NCBI GenBank assembly: GCA_017883065.1
Contig: JADGOG010000011.1
Span: 1 to 35,946 of the forward strand
Length of the DNA: 35,946 nucleotides
Source: Acidimicrobiales bacterium
Lineage (GTDB): Bacteria; Actinomycetota; Acidimicrobiia; Acidimicrobiales; RAAP-2
Reading direction: 5' to 3'
Each line of letters opens with the position of its first letter. Within the stretch, counting starts at the first letter, position 1. Made by a program: the position numbers and the translations under genes. The notes below the pieces were generated by a model. That model saw only the letters and a list, made by a program, of their open reading frames with translations, was not told where the DNA came from and searched no databases. Below are positions 8,102-16,903 of this stretch, piece after piece.

Positions 8102-9136
8102 TCAGAGCACCAACTCGGCCATGGTCTGCAGCGTGTCGGGGCTCCCGGCCACCAGCAGGGTGGTGGCGATCGACTCCCGCCATCCCTCGAGGTCGTCGCG
8201 GATCTTCTCCTTGGGGCCGATCAGGGCGGTGTCCTCGATGAGCGAGGTGGGGACGGCGGCCGCCGCCTCGTCCTTGCGCCCCTCGAGGTAGAGCTCCTGG
8301 ATCTTGATGGCCTCGGCCTCGTACCCCATGCGGGAGAACACGTCGAAGTGGAAGTTCATCGACTTGGCCCCCATCCCACCGATGTAGAGGGCGATGAACG
8401 GCCGGAAGCTGTCGGCCGCCTTCTCGATGTCGTCGTCGATCAGGGTGGGGGCGAAGGCGATGACCTCGAAGTCGTCGGCGGTGTGCCGGGCCCCCGGTCG
8501 GGCGAACCCCTCGGCCAGGGCCGGCTCGAACGCCTTCACCGCGTTGGGGGAGAAGAAGATGGGGAACCACCCGTCCGCGATCTCGGCGGCCAGGGCCACG
8601 TTCTTCGGACCTTCGGCGCCCAGGATGATCGGGATCTCCTTGCGCAGGGGATGGACGATGGGCTTGAGCGCCTTCCCCAGTCCGGTGCCGCCCGGGTAGG
8701 GGAGCGGGTAGTGGGGACCGTCGCTGGTGACCACACCCTCTCGGGCCACCACCTGGCGGACGATGTCCACGTACTCCCTGGTCCGGGCCAGTGGCTTCTC
8801 GAACGACTGGCCGTACCAACCCTCGACGACCTGAGGTCCGGACACGCCCAGCCCGAGGACGAACCGGCCCCCCGACAGATGGTCGAGCGTGATGGCGGCC
8901 ATGCCCATGGCGGTGGGCGTGCGGGCCGACAGCTGGCACAGGGCGGTGCCGAGGCGGACCCGGCTGGTCTGGGATCCCCACCAGCTGAGCGGGGTGAGTG
9001 CGTCCGAGCCGTAGGCCTCGGCCGTCCACACCGAGTCGAAGCCCAGCCGCTCGGCCTCGGCCACCTGTTCGACGGCGTTGACCGGTGGCCCCGATCCCCA
9101 GTAGCCGAGCTGCAGTCCGAGCTTCATGTCTCTCAT
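8102..9136 (-). CDS. LLM-class F420-dependent oxidoreductase, Rv3520c-like
   Basis: A 344-residue flavin/F420 luciferase-like (TIM-barrel) oxidoreductase. Its sequence closely follows what I recall of M. tuberculosis Rv3520c: MKLGLQLGYWG at the start, LDHLSGGRFVLGLGVSGPQV (about 105-124), GWYGQSF, KPLARTREYVDIVRQV and LGAEGPKNVALAAEI. Rv3520c lies in the cholesterol gene region of mycobacteria and its substrate is not firmly known. ATG 9136 is preferred because GGGGAGAG lies just upstream. ATG 9127, three codons in, is possible and would match the shorter homologues. The gene faces away from the NCS1 permease and converges with the pilus operon. Expected cofactor is F420, but cofactor choice cannot be proven from sequence. 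Confidence 0.85.
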   Translation of the reverse strand: MRDMKLGLQLGYWGSGPPVNAVEQVAEAERLGFDSVWTAEAYGSDALTPLSWWGSQTSRVRLGTALCQLSARTPTAMGMAAITLDHLSGGRFVLGLGVSGPQVVEGWYGQSFEKPLARTREYVDIVRQVVAREGVVTSDGPHYPLPYPGGTGLGKALKPIVHPLRKEIPIILGAEGPKNVALAAEIADGWFPIFFSPNAVKAFEPALAEGFARPGARHTADDFEVIAFAPTLIDDDIEKAADSFRPFIALYIGGMGAKSMNFHFDVFSRMGYEAEAIKIQELYLEGRKDEAAAAVPTSLIEDTALIGPKEKIRDDLEGWRESIATTLLVAGSPDTLQTMAELVL

Positions 9137-9403
9137 CGATCTCTCCCCTGGTGCGTTTCGCCGACGACCATAGCGTCGGGCACCTCGGCCACGCAGATCG
9201 GCAAGGAAGGTTGCGGCTTCGGTTGTCGGGGATCTCGTCGTCGGTGCCGGACTGTGGATAGGCCCGGTGGGATGAGCGCCGGTGGCGGCTCCTGTCGGGT
9301 CGCCACCGGTGGTCCGCCGTGTCGGAACCACCTGATTGACTGGGGGCCACCGAGGGTGGGTCCGTTTGCCCGATCACCCGACCAGTCAAGGAGAACCAGG
9401 CAA
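9137..9403. other. Divergent intergenic region, LLM gene / permease
   Basis: 267 bp lie between two divergent starts, so promoters for both genes must be here. I saw no KstR-like palindrome (AACnnGTT core), no clear inverted repeat and no small gene. A purine-rich AAGGAG at 9388-9393 serves the permease. Confidence 0.6.
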
Positions 9404-10864
9404 GTGGCAGCACCGCCCGTGGCAGCACCACCAGCGAAAGCACTCAGCGTGTTCGACGGGGCCCGACCGGTCCGCCAGGGCGACCTCACCACCGAGACGG
9501 CGGGGATGTTCCCCATCCCCGAGGACGGCCGGTACGGGGCCAACTGGAGGAACTTCACCGTCTGGTTCGCCCCGAACATGGAGCTCTCGGGGGTGTTCAC
9601 CGGCACCCTGGCGGCCACCCTCGGGTTGGGCGTGGTGCCCGGCCTGGTCGCCATCGTGGTCGGTGTCCTCCTCGGTGCGATCCCGGTGGCGGCGCTCTCG
9701 TTGTGGGGCCCGAAGACCGGCATGGCCCAGCTTCCCCTGGCCCGCCTCCCCTTCGGCAAGACCATCGCCATTCCCGCCCTGGTGCAGTGGTTCTCCGCCG
9801 TGGCCTGGGACGGACTGGTGGGGCTGTTCGGGGGCGAGGCGGCCCAGATCCTCCTCCACGTGCCGTTCGCGGTGGGGGTGATCATCGTCCTGGTACTGGA
9901 AGGCATGGTGGGCTTCCTCGGCTACGAGTTCGTCCACCGGCTCGAGGCGTGGGGCGCAGCCGTCCTCGCCGTCCTGTTCGCCGTCCTCAGCTACAAGATC
10001 ATCCAGCACGGCAACTTCCCGATGCACAACACCGTGCACGGCGGGGCGGCCGTCGGGATGTTCGTGCTCATGATGACCATCGCCTTCAGCGGAAGTTTCA
10101 GCTGGACCACCTATGCCGCCGACTACAGCCGGTACATGGGCAAGGACACCCCCCGCAAGCCGCTGTTCTGGTTCACCTTCGCCGGTCTGTCCGGCTCCTT
10201 CCTCTGGGTCTACGCCATCGGGCTGCTCGGGGCGAAGACACTGAGCAACCAGACGGCGGCCGGGGTCCAGACCCTCATGGGCGGCGGATTCCTCGGCGTG
10301 CTCGCCCTCGTCGCCATCGTCTTCGGTGCCATCACCGGTAATGCCATGAACGACTACTCCGGGTCGTTGGCGGTGCAGGCCGGCGGGGTGAGGATCAAGC
10401 GGCACGTCTCCGCTGCCTTCGGAACGGTGTTCGCCTTCTTCCTCATCCTGTGGATCCACAACGGGAACACGTCCGCCAAATTCGAGAACGTGCTCCTGTT
10501 CACCGCCTACTGGATCGCCCCCTTCCTCGCCGTCGTCCTCATCGACTGGATCGATCGCAAGGACACCATCAACCGCACCACGCTGGTCCACATGCTGGAG
10601 TGGAGGAACCTCAGGTCGGGATGGCCGGCACTGGTCTCGCTGGCGGTCGGCTTCGGGGCGATGATCCCCTTCATGGACACCGGCCTGATGGTGGGTCCGA
10701 TCTCCAACGCACTCGACGGGGCCGACATCTCCTTCTATGTCGGCTTCGTGGTGGCCGGCCTTGTCTACTTCCCGCTGCGGAGGCTTGCGGCACACCCGAC
10801 CATCGACGCCGCCATCCCGACCGGGTCATCGGCTGAGGCCGTCCCCGGCCACAGCCCCGACTAG
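9404..10864 (+). CDS. NCS1-family permease (purine/cytosine-type transporter)
   Basis: A protein of 486 residues with about twelve hydrophobic segments and the NCS1 (nucleobase-cation-symport-1) signature: GANWRNFTVWFAPNMELSG near residues 43-61, LPFGKTIAIPALVQWFSAVAWDG near 120-140 (shown in part by LPFGKTIAIPALVQW), and TTYAADYSRYMGKDTPRK in the middle. The family imports cytosine, purines, uracil, thiamine, hydantoins or allantoin with H+ or Na+. The substrate here cannot be told. GTG 9404 is chosen because AAGGAG lies about 10 bases upstream and the NCS1 homology begins soon after. The frame is open far upstream but that part is non-conserved and antisense to the LLM gene. It stands alone between two LLM oxidoreductases, with no nucleobase catabolic gene nearby. 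Confidence 0.82.
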   Translation: MAAPPVAAPPAKALSVFDGARPVRQGDLTTETAGMFPIPEDGRYGANWRNFTVWFAPNMELSGVFTGTLAATLGLGVVPGLVAIVVGVLLGAIPVAALSLWGPKTGMAQLPLARLPFGKTIAIPALVQWFSAVAWDGLVGLFGGEAAQILLHVPFAVGVIIVLVLEGMVGFLGYEFVHRLEAWGAAVLAVLFAVLSYKIIQHGNFPMHNTVHGGAAVGMFVLMMTIAFSGSFSWTTYAADYSRYMGKDTPRKPLFWFTFAGLSGSFLWVYAIGLLGAKTLSNQTAAGVQTLMGGGFLGVLALVAIVFGAITGNAMNDYSGSLAVQAGGVRIKRHVSAAFGTVFAFFLILWIHNGNTSAKFENVLLFTAYWIAPFLAVVLIDWIDRKDTINRTTLVHMLEWRNLRSGWPALVSLAVGFGAMIPFMDTGLMVGPISNALDGADISFYVGFVVAGLVYFPLRRLAAHPTIDAAIPTGSSAEAVPGHSPD

Positions 10865-10909
10865 CGCCCGGACCCCGTCGAGCCCCTCTGTCGCATCAGG
10901 GACTCAGGC

Positions 10910-11803
10910 TCAGCCCATCGGGGCGATGAAGTGCTCGGCGAACTGCTCGCACATGGCCAGGCGCGCCGCGAGGATGGACTCGGGGGTGTCGCCCTCCTTG
11001 GCCTGGACGCCCATCCACGGCGCACACAGGAGGTCGGTGACCCCGGCGTCCTCGAGCCGGCGGTAGAGGTCGAGGTCGGGGAAGGCCTTGACCGCCAGGT
11101 AGATCGAGAACGGATCGTTCTCCCGGCCGGCGCGCTTGAGCGCGTCCTTCACCTTCTCCACCTGGGCGAACCCCTCCTCGGGCGTGGCCGCCCCGGTGTT
11201 GATCCATCCGTCGCACAGCGTCGAGGCACGCAGGAGTGCCGGCTCGGAGTCGCCCCCGCACAGGATCGGCACGGGCCGGGTGGGCGCCGGGTTCATCTGG
11301 CAGAGGGGGACGTCGTAGTAGGTGCCGTGGTACTCGACCCAGCCTCCCTGCCACAGGGCGCGCAGGGCGGGGATCATCTCGTTCAGGCGCTTGCCACGGG
11401 TCCGGAAGTCCTGGCCGGTCTGGATGTACTCCTCCTCGCACCAGCCCACGCCCACGCCCAGGTTGACCCGGTTGTCCGACAGGACGGCCGCGGTCCCGAC
11501 CGACTTCGCCACGGTGATCAGGTCCCGGACCGGGGCGATGTAGATGCCGGTGGTGAACGTCACGTTGGTGGTCAGCGCCCCCAGCGCGGAGATCAGGCAC
11601 ATCGGGTCGGGCCAGGCCGCCTCCTTCTCCCAGAACGGCGCCCCGTCCGGCGCCTTGGAGTAGGTGTAGCGGGACTTGAGGTCCTTCGGATTGAAGAGAT
11701 GGTCCGAGAGGTAGACGCCGGAGTAGCCCAACGTGTCGGACGCGGTGGTCAGGGTGAAGACCTCGTCCAGCGGGAGGAATTGGAGGGCTTGGTGGAAGCG
11801 CAT
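10910..11803 (-). CDS. LLM-class F420-dependent oxidoreductase
   Basis: A 297-residue luciferase-like monooxygenase/oxidoreductase. Visible family features are the N-terminal LGYSGVYLSDHLFNP, TTGIYIAPVRDLITVAKSVG (about 80-99), the LGVGVGWCEEEY motif (about 113-124) that is typical of F420-dependent LLM proteins, and RPVPILCGGDSEPALLR near 175. The start at 11803 begins the homology. No strong Shine-Dalgarno precedes it and the frame is open upstream into a sequence antisense to nothing conserved. It lies 71 bp downstream of the CYP125-like gene on the same strand, so the two are probably co-transcribed. That suggests it oxidises or reduces a sterol-like intermediate, which is inference. Confidence 0.82.
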   Translation of the reverse strand: MRFHQALQFLPLDEVFTLTTASDTLGYSGVYLSDHLFNPKDLKSRYTYSKAPDGAPFWEKEAAWPDPMCLISALGALTTNVTFTTGIYIAPVRDLITVAKSVGTAAVLSDNRVNLGVGVGWCEEEYIQTGQDFRTRGKRLNEMIPALRALWQGGWVEYHGTYYDVPLCQMNPAPTRPVPILCGGDSEPALLRASTLCDGWINTGAATPEEGFAQVEKVKDALKRAGRENDPFSIYLAVKAFPDLDLYRRLEDAGVTDLLCAPWMGVQAKEGDTPESILAARLAMCEQFAEHFIAPMG

Positions 11804-11874
11804 GGTCGGCGTCGCTTTCTGGGTTCGTTCCTCGGAGGAGGTCGGGCTGATGGGGGGCGGTGCGGGTCGGCCGA

Positions 11875-13104
11875 CTACCGGCCGAGCGGGGCCGACGGGG
11901 TGAACGCCACCGGGATGTGCTTCACCCCGTTGATGAAGTTGGATCGCAGGCGCTGGACATCGCCGTCGAGCCGGATGTCCGGAACCCGGTCGAGCAGGCG
12001 GTCGAACATCACCCGGATCTCCATGCGGGCCAGGTTCGCCCCCAGGCAGAAGTGGGGGCCGCCGCCACCGAAGGCCATGTGATTGTTGGGTGTCCGGCCG
12101 ATGTCGAACACGTCGGGGTTCTCGAAGACCGAGGCGTCGCGGTTGGCCGAGATGTGCCAGAACACCACTTTGTCGCCCTCGGTGATCTTCTGATCCCCGA
12201 TGACCACGTCGGCGGCGGCCTGGCGACGGAAGTGCATCACCGGTGACACGTAGCGCAGCATCTCCTCGATGGCCGAGGGGAGCAGCGAGCGGTCGGCCCG
12301 CAGCCGCTCCCACTGGTCGGGGTGGTCGAAGAAGGCCACCATCGCCCCCGAGATGAGGTTGCGGGTGGTCTCGTTGCCGGCCACCGCCAGCAGCATGAAG
12401 AACAGGTCGAGCTCGAGCGAGGTGAGCTGGTCGCCCTCGATCTCCGCCTGGGTGAGCACGCTGAACAGGTCCTGGTGGGGATCGAGCCGCTTCTTGGCGC
12501 ACAGCTCGTCGGCATAGGCGAACAGCTCCATCGACGCCTGCACCGGCGCCTCGGCCTCCTGCTGGTACTCGGGGTCCTCCGAGCCGACCATCTTGTTCGA
12601 CCAGTCGAACATGAGATGGCGGTCCTCCTGGGGCACGCCCATCAGGTCGGCGATCACCTGGAGGGGGAGCTCGGCGGAGATCTGCTCGACGAAGTCGGCC
12701 GAACCGGCCTCGCACACCGAGTCGATGATGGCGTCGGTGGAGGCGACCACGTTGGCCTCGAGGTCGCGGATCATCCGGGGGGTGAACCCCTTGTTGACCA
12801 GGCGCCGGTACCGGGTGTGCATGGGCGGGTCCATGTTCAGCATCATCATGCGCTGCTGGCCCAGCACCTCCTCGTCGAAGTCGTGGAACAAGGTGGCCGC
12901 ACGCTGGGACGAGAAATTGGTGGAGTCCCGATTGACGGCCACGCAGTCGTCGTACCGGGTCACCGACCAGAAGCCGTCGGCGAAGCCGTTGGGGTCCGGG
13001 TGCCACTGGACGGGCACCTCGCGACGCAGATAGGCAAACCACCCGTGGGGGACCGCCTCCACGAAGTTGCCGGGGTCACACAGGTCGATGTCGGTAACTT
13101 CCAT
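11875..13104 (-). CDS. cyp125: Cytochrome P450, CYP125-like (sterol C26/27 hydroxylase type)
   Basis: A 409-residue P450. The I-helix motif AGNETTR is near 240, the K-helix ExxR is in IEEMLRY, and the heme loop FGGGGPHFCLGANLARM has its Cys ligand at residue 353. The stretch FVEQISAELPLQVIADLMGV, followed by PQEDR and WSNKMVGSEDPEY, is very close to M. tuberculosis CYP125A1, which oxidises the terminal methyl of cholesterol and cholest-4-en-3-one to start side-chain breakdown. CYP142 and CYP124 are related alternatives. ATG 13104 is chosen for its GGGGAG six bases upstream. It is divergent from the fadE29-like operon across a region with a KstR-like site. In Mtb, cyp125 heads the igr operon in the same direction, so the orientation here differs. 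It needs ferredoxin and reductase partners not seen in the window. Confidence 0.85.
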   Translation of the reverse strand: MEVTDIDLCDPGNFVEAVPHGWFAYLRREVPVQWHPDPNGFADGFWSVTRYDDCVAVNRDSTNFSSQRAATLFHDFDEEVLGQQRMMMLNMDPPMHTRYRRLVNKGFTPRMIRDLEANVVASTDAIIDSVCEAGSADFVEQISAELPLQVIADLMGVPQEDRHLMFDWSNKMVGSEDPEYQQEAEAPVQASMELFAYADELCAKKRLDPHQDLFSVLTQAEIEGDQLTSLELDLFFMLLAVAGNETTRNLISGAMVAFFDHPDQWERLRADRSLLPSAIEEMLRYVSPVMHFRRQAAADVVIGDQKITEGDKVVFWHISANRDASVFENPDVFDIGRTPNNHMAFGGGGPHFCLGANLARMEIRVMFDRLLDRVPDIRLDGDVQRLRSNFINGVKHIPVAFTPSAPLGR

Positions 13105-13518
13105 GGTGTCTCCCCCGAACGCCTCGCCCGACGGCTCGGCTGGATAGTTGCTGCCCGCCACCGGGTGGTGACGAGCCTGGATCCCCTCTAGCCACGATGA
13201 CGTTTCTAGAACGTGTATCAGTTATCATAGGCGAGTCGTACCCGGGCGTGGATGGGATGAGGTCCGGTGGGACCGGTGCAGATGCCGGTCCATGAGGGGG
13301 GATAGGGGCGAGACGGGCACGGTTGCCCGAGCGCCACCGACCTCTCGTCGTCCGGTCCGCAACCACCGTGGACGCTGGCCGGACACCCGATGGACGCCAG
13401 GCAAGACTGACCACGCAGCGGCAGCAGCACCGAAGGATTCAGCACCGAAGGACCCAGCGTCGACCGATCGCCGTGCAGAGCGCCGATCAGCCGGCACAGA
13501 GTGGAGGGATCACACGTC
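13105..13518. other. Divergent promoter region cyp125 / fadE29 operon
   Basis: 414 bp without a convincing gene. It holds the KstR-like site at 13207-13220 beside an AT-rich stretch (TTATCATA, 13222-13229) unusual for this sequence. At 13427-13456 there are two close copies of CAGCACCGAAGGA. Short open frames here have no recognisable features. Confidence 0.6.
13207..13220. promoter_or_regulatory. KstR-like operator (7 of 8 conserved positions)
   Basis: TAGAACGTGTATCA fits the KstR pattern TnnAACnnGTTnnA except for one base (GTA for GTT). It lies 103 bp before the cyp125-like start and about 300 bp before the fadE29-like start. KstR is the TetR-type repressor of cholesterol genes in mycobacteria and rhodococci, released by a steroid-CoA. 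No kstR gene is in the window. Confidence 0.55.
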
Positions 13519-14679
13519 ATGCACCTCGAGGAGACCCCCGAGCAACAGGCCCTGCGGGCCGAGCTCCGTGCCTACTTCGCCGGACTCCTCACCGACGAGG
13601 TGCGCCACGAGCTGGACCACGAGTCCGAGGGCGGTGCCACCTTCCGGAGGATCGTCCGCCAGATGGGCTCCGACGGCTGGCTGGGAATCGGTTGGCCCAA
13701 GGAGTACGGAGGCCAGGGCCGACCGGCCAGCGACCAGTTCATCTTCTTCACCGAGGTGCAACGGGCCCGGGCCCCGTTCCCGTTCGTCACCCTCAACACC
13801 GTGGGCCCCATGCTCATGAAGCACGGGACCGAGGAGCAGAAGAAGTTCTTCCTTTCGGGCATCCTGGCCGGCGAGATCAACTGCGCCATCGGCTACACCG
13901 AGCCGGAGGCCGGCACCGACCTGGCCTCGCTGCGTACCCGGGCCGTGCTCGACGGGGACGAGTGGTTGATCAACGGGAACAAGATCTTCACCAGCGGTGC
14001 CGACCAGGCCGACTACATCTGGCTGGCCGCCCGCACCAACCCCGATGCCCCCAAGCACAAGGGGATCTCCATCATCATGGTGCCGACGTCGACACCCGGA
14101 TTCTCGTGCACGCCCATCGTCACCGTGGGCGGGGTGGCCACCACCGCCTCGTACTACACCGACGTGAGGGTCCCCCGTTCGGCGCTGGTGGGCGGCCTCA
14201 ACGAGGGATGGCGTCTCATCACCGGGCAGCTCAACCACGAGCGGGTCGGCCTGGCCGCGGTGAGTGCCCTGGCCTCCCGGCTGTGGGGTGAGGTGGCCGA
14301 CTGGGTGACCGAACGGGACCTTGCCGACGTGGGCTGGATCCAACAGGACCTGGCCCGCACCTACGCCCTCCTCGAAGCACAGAAGCTCCTCAACTGGCGG
14401 ATGACCGCGGCGGTGGGGGACGGCACCCTCGGCCCGGCCGACTCGTCGGCGGTCAAGGTGTTCGGCACCGAGTCGACCGTCGAGATCTACCGACGACTCC
14501 TGGGCATCGTCGGCGCCGGTGGCTACCTCAGTCCCGGATCTCCCGGAGCGGTGTTGCACGGCGACCTCGAGCGGGCCGGACGCCAGGCGCAGATCAACAC
14601 CTTCGGTGGCGGCGTGAACGAGATCCAGCGGGAGATCCTGGCCACGGCCGGTCTGGGCATGAAGCGGTCGGCCCGGTGA
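13519..14679 (+). CDS. fadE29: Acyl-CoA dehydrogenase, FadE29/ChsE2-like subunit
   Basis: A 386-residue acyl-CoA dehydrogenase, almost the length of M. tuberculosis FadE29 (387). Shared sequence includes IRR/IVRQMG.DGWLGIGWPKEYGG in the N-terminal helical domain, the flavin-region GYTEPEAGTDLASLRTRAV (about 131-149), ADYIWLAARTNPDAPKHKGI, SYYTDVRVP, and the C-terminal FGGGVNEIQREILA. In mycobacteria FadE29 pairs with FadE28 as an alpha2beta2 enzyme (ChsE1-ChsE2) that desaturates the 3-carbon side chain of the steroid-CoA 3-OPC-CoA. ATG 13519 has GGAGGG ten bases upstream. It is the first gene of a five-gene operon with 3-5 bp overlaps at each joint. Confidence 0.88.
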   Translation: MHLEETPEQQALRAELRAYFAGLLTDEVRHELDHESEGGATFRRIVRQMGSDGWLGIGWPKEYGGQGRPASDQFIFFTEVQRARAPFPFVTLNTVGPMLMKHGTEEQKKFFLSGILAGEINCAIGYTEPEAGTDLASLRTRAVLDGDEWLINGNKIFTSGADQADYIWLAARTNPDAPKHKGISIIMVPTSTPGFSCTPIVTVGGVATTASYYTDVRVPRSALVGGLNEGWRLITGQLNHERVGLAAVSALASRLWGEVADWVTERDLADVGWIQQDLARTYALLEAQKLLNWRMTAAVGDGTLGPADSSAVKVFGTESTVEIYRRLLGIVGAGGYLSPGSPGAVLHGDLERAGRQAQINTFGGGVNEIQREILATAGLGMKRSAR

Positions 14680-15743
14680 GCAAGCCCGACACCACCGCAT
14701 CAGACACCGCCGCGCCGGCGCCCGCCGCATCAGACACCGCTGCATCAGATTCTGCTGCGCTGGACCACCGGCTGCAGGCCCTGGTGGGGAAGCCGACGGG
14801 ACCGACGGTCACTGCCCCTGATCTGGTCAACCTTCCGATGATCCACCACTGGGTCGAGGCGATGGGGGACTTCAACCCGGTGTACGTGGACGATGCCGCA
14901 GCCCGCAAGGAGGGGTTCGACGGGATCATCGCCCCGCCGACCATGCTCCAGGCGTGGATCATGCGCGGCCTGCGAACCTCGCTGGAGATGGACCGGGCCC
15001 GGGTCAGCGGGGAGGCGCGCGGCGACTCGCCCAACGACCTACTGATGGCCATGCTCGACGATGCCGGCTTCACCTCGGTGGTGGCCACCAACTGCGACCA
15101 GCACTACGAGCGGCCGTTGGTGCCCGGCGACCAACTCCAGGTCACCTCGGTCATCGACTCGGTGTCGGGGGAGAAGGCGACCGGGTTGGGAGTCGGCCAC
15201 TTCGTGACCACCCGGTCGGAGTACACCGACCAGAACGGCGACCCGGTCGCCACCATGCTGTTCCGCATCCTCAAGTTCAGGCCGAGGGAGAAGGCCCCCG
15301 AGCCCAAGGTGAGGCCGAGGCGACCCCGCCCCGCCCTCACCCAGGACAACCGGTTCTTCTTCGAGGGAGCCAAGGAGCACAAGCTGTTGATCCAGCGGTG
15401 TTCGAACTGCGGCACCCTGCGCCATCCGCCGAGGCCAGCGTGCGCCACGTGCCAGTCCTTCGAATGGGACGCGCTCACCGCGTCGGGCCGAGGCACCATC
15501 TACAGCTTCACGGTGAACCACTACCCGCAGGTCCCGGCGTTCGACTACCCGCTGGTGGTGGCCCTGGTCGAGTTGGAAGAGGGCACCCGGCTGGTGGCCA
15601 ATGTGGCCGGCATCACCCCGGAGACGGTGGCCATCGGCATGCCGGTGATCGCCACCTTCGAGGCATTCGACGACGACCTGACCCTGCCGGTGTTCCGACC
15701 GGTCACAGAGGCGCCAGCCACCACCGAGACGGAGAAGAGCTGA
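14676..15743 (+). CDS. chsH2: ChsH2-like hydratase subunit: MaoC-fold plus DUF35 zinc/OB domain
   Basis: A 355-residue two-domain protein. After an Ala/Ser/Asp-rich leader (1-28) comes a MaoC-type hot-dog domain (about 30-205) in which the usual catalytic motif reads GDFNPVYVDDAAA, with Tyr where the active-site His should be. The second domain is DUF35: a rubredoxin-like zinc knuckle with Cys 242, 245, 256 and 259, then an OB fold (GTIYSFTVNH onward). This is the layout of Mtb ChsH2 (Rv3542c), which with ChsH1 hydrates the enoyl-CoA and through DUF35 docks the aldolase Ltp2. It starts at GTG in a 4-bp overlap with fadE29 and ends in TGATG with fadE28. Placing it between the two dehydrogenase genes is unlike the mycobacterial order. 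Confidence 0.87.
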   Translation: MSKPDTTASDTAAPAPAASDTAASDSAALDHRLQALVGKPTGPTVTAPDLVNLPMIHHWVEAMGDFNPVYVDDAAARKEGFDGIIAPPTMLQAWIMRGLRTSLEMDRARVSGEARGDSPNDLLMAMLDDAGFTSVVATNCDQHYERPLVPGDQLQVTSVIDSVSGEKATGLGVGHFVTTRSEYTDQNGDPVATMLFRILKFRPREKAPEPKVRPRRPRPALTQDNRFFFEGAKEHKLLIQRCSNCGTLRHPPRPACATCQSFEWDALTASGRGTIYSFTVNHYPQVPAFDYPLVVALVELEEGTRLVANVAGITPETVAIGMPVIATFEAFDDDLTLPVFRPVTEAPATTETEKS

Positions 15744-16903
15744 TGGACTTCACCTTCAACGAAGAGCAGACCGCGGTGCAAGAGACGGTGAAGGGGATCT
15801 TCACCGGCCGGGTGACCCCGGACCGCGTCCAGGGGATCGAGTCCTCCGAGGACCGCTTCGATCGCGAGCTCTGGACCGACCTGGCCCGGGCCGACCTGTT
15901 GGGCATCTCGGTGCCCGAGTCGCACGGCGGCGGCGGCTACGGCATGGTGGAACTGGCCCTCGTCCTCGAGGGTCAGGGCCGGGCGGTGGCACCACTTCCG
16001 CTGTGGGCCACCCTGGTCCTCGGCGCTCTCCCCATCGCCGAGTTCGGGTCCGAGGCGCTGCGGGACACCCTGCTCGCCGGCGTGTGCACCGGTGACGTCG
16101 TCCTGTCGGCAGCACTGGCCGACGTAGCCGGCGACCTGGCCGTGGGTGGCCCGGGCCGACCATCGGTGAACGGCAAGGTCGACGGTGACGGCGTGGTCCT
16201 GTCCGGCACCGCGTTCGCCGTCCCCTACGCCCACGTGGCCGACCGCGTTCTCGTCCCGGTGGCCCTCGACGACGGGGTGATCGTGGCGGCGGTGGACCCG
16301 AAGGCGGAGGGGGTCACCATGGAACGAGCGGTCACCACCAATCGCGAGATCCACCCCCATCTCCACTTCGACGGCGTGGCGGTCGGTGGCGACGACCTGC
16401 TGGCCGGCGGCGATCCGTCCCGCGGCGCCGAGGTGGTCACCTGGATCCTCAACCGGGCCTGGACGGGGCTCTGTGCCCTCCAGGTGGGCGTGACCGAGGC
16501 GGCCGTGGCCCAGACCGCCGAGTACCTCAACACCAGGGAGCAGTTCGGCCGCCCGCTGTCCACGTTCCAGGGGACCATGCTGCGGGCCGCGGACGCCGCC
16601 ATCGACACCGAGTCGATCCGGGTCACCCTCTGGCAGGCGGCGTGGCGGATCGACAACGACCTCGACGCCGACCTGGCCGTCAGCGTGGCGTCGTGGTTCG
16701 CCGCCGAGGCCGGGCAACGGGCCGTCTTCGCCACCCAGCACCTCCACGGAGGCATGGGGGCGGACATCTCCTATCCGATCCACCGGTACTTCCTGTGGGG
16801 CAAGCAGATCGAACTGCTCCTCGGGCCACCGAGCGGTCAGCTGGCACGGCTGGGCTCCCAGCTGGCCGGTGAGCTCCGTGCCGGCCGGAAGGTGACGGCA
16901 TGA
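15743..16903 (+). CDS. fadE28: Acyl-CoA dehydrogenase, FadE28/ChsE1-like subunit
   Basis: A protein of 386 residues, longer than the Mtb FadE28 (339) mainly in the N-terminal half. The start MDFTFNEEQTAVQETV, the REQFGRPLSTFQ segment (near 269-280) and the C-terminal HLHGGMGADISYPIHRYF (near 335-352) match FadE28, the partner of FadE29 in the ChsE1-ChsE2 heterotetramer. ATG 15743 overlaps the chsH2 stop by 1 bp. The frame is open upstream but that part is a shadow of chsH2. With FadE29 it would introduce the double bond in the 3-carbon side chain of 3-OPC-CoA in the cytosol. Assigning the two fadE genes to the two subunits rests on these motifs. The family is certain, the exact substrate is inferred. 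Confidence 0.85.
   Translation: MDFTFNEEQTAVQETVKGIFTGRVTPDRVQGIESSEDRFDRELWTDLARADLLGISVPESHGGGGYGMVELALVLEGQGRAVAPLPLWATLVLGALPIAEFGSEALRDTLLAGVCTGDVVLSAALADVAGDLAVGGPGRPSVNGKVDGDGVVLSGTAFAVPYAHVADRVLVPVALDDGVIVAAVDPKAEGVTMERAVTTNREIHPHLHFDGVAVGGDDLLAGGDPSRGAEVVTWILNRAWTGLCALQVGVTEAAVAQTAEYLNTREQFGRPLSTFQGTMLRAADAAIDTESIRVTLWQAAWRIDNDLDADLAVSVASWFAAEAGQRAVFATQHLHGGMGADISYPIHRYFLWGKQIELLLGPPSGQLARLGSQLAGELRAGRKVTA

Noticed and set aside
8048-9403. N-terminal extension of the NCS1 permease over 450 residues
   Set aside because: It lies antisense to the Rv3520c-like gene, lacks membrane segments and has no homology. The GTG at 9404 fits.
10910-13042. Apparent fusion of P450 region and LLM oxidoreductase in one minus-strand frame
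   Set aside because: The upstream two-thirds are the wrong frame of the CYP125 gene. The true P450 is in another frame and ends 71 bp before the LLM start.
13162-13518. Small genes in the cyp125 / fadE29 gap
   Set aside because: Short frames on both strands have no ribosome-binding sequence and no recognisable features.
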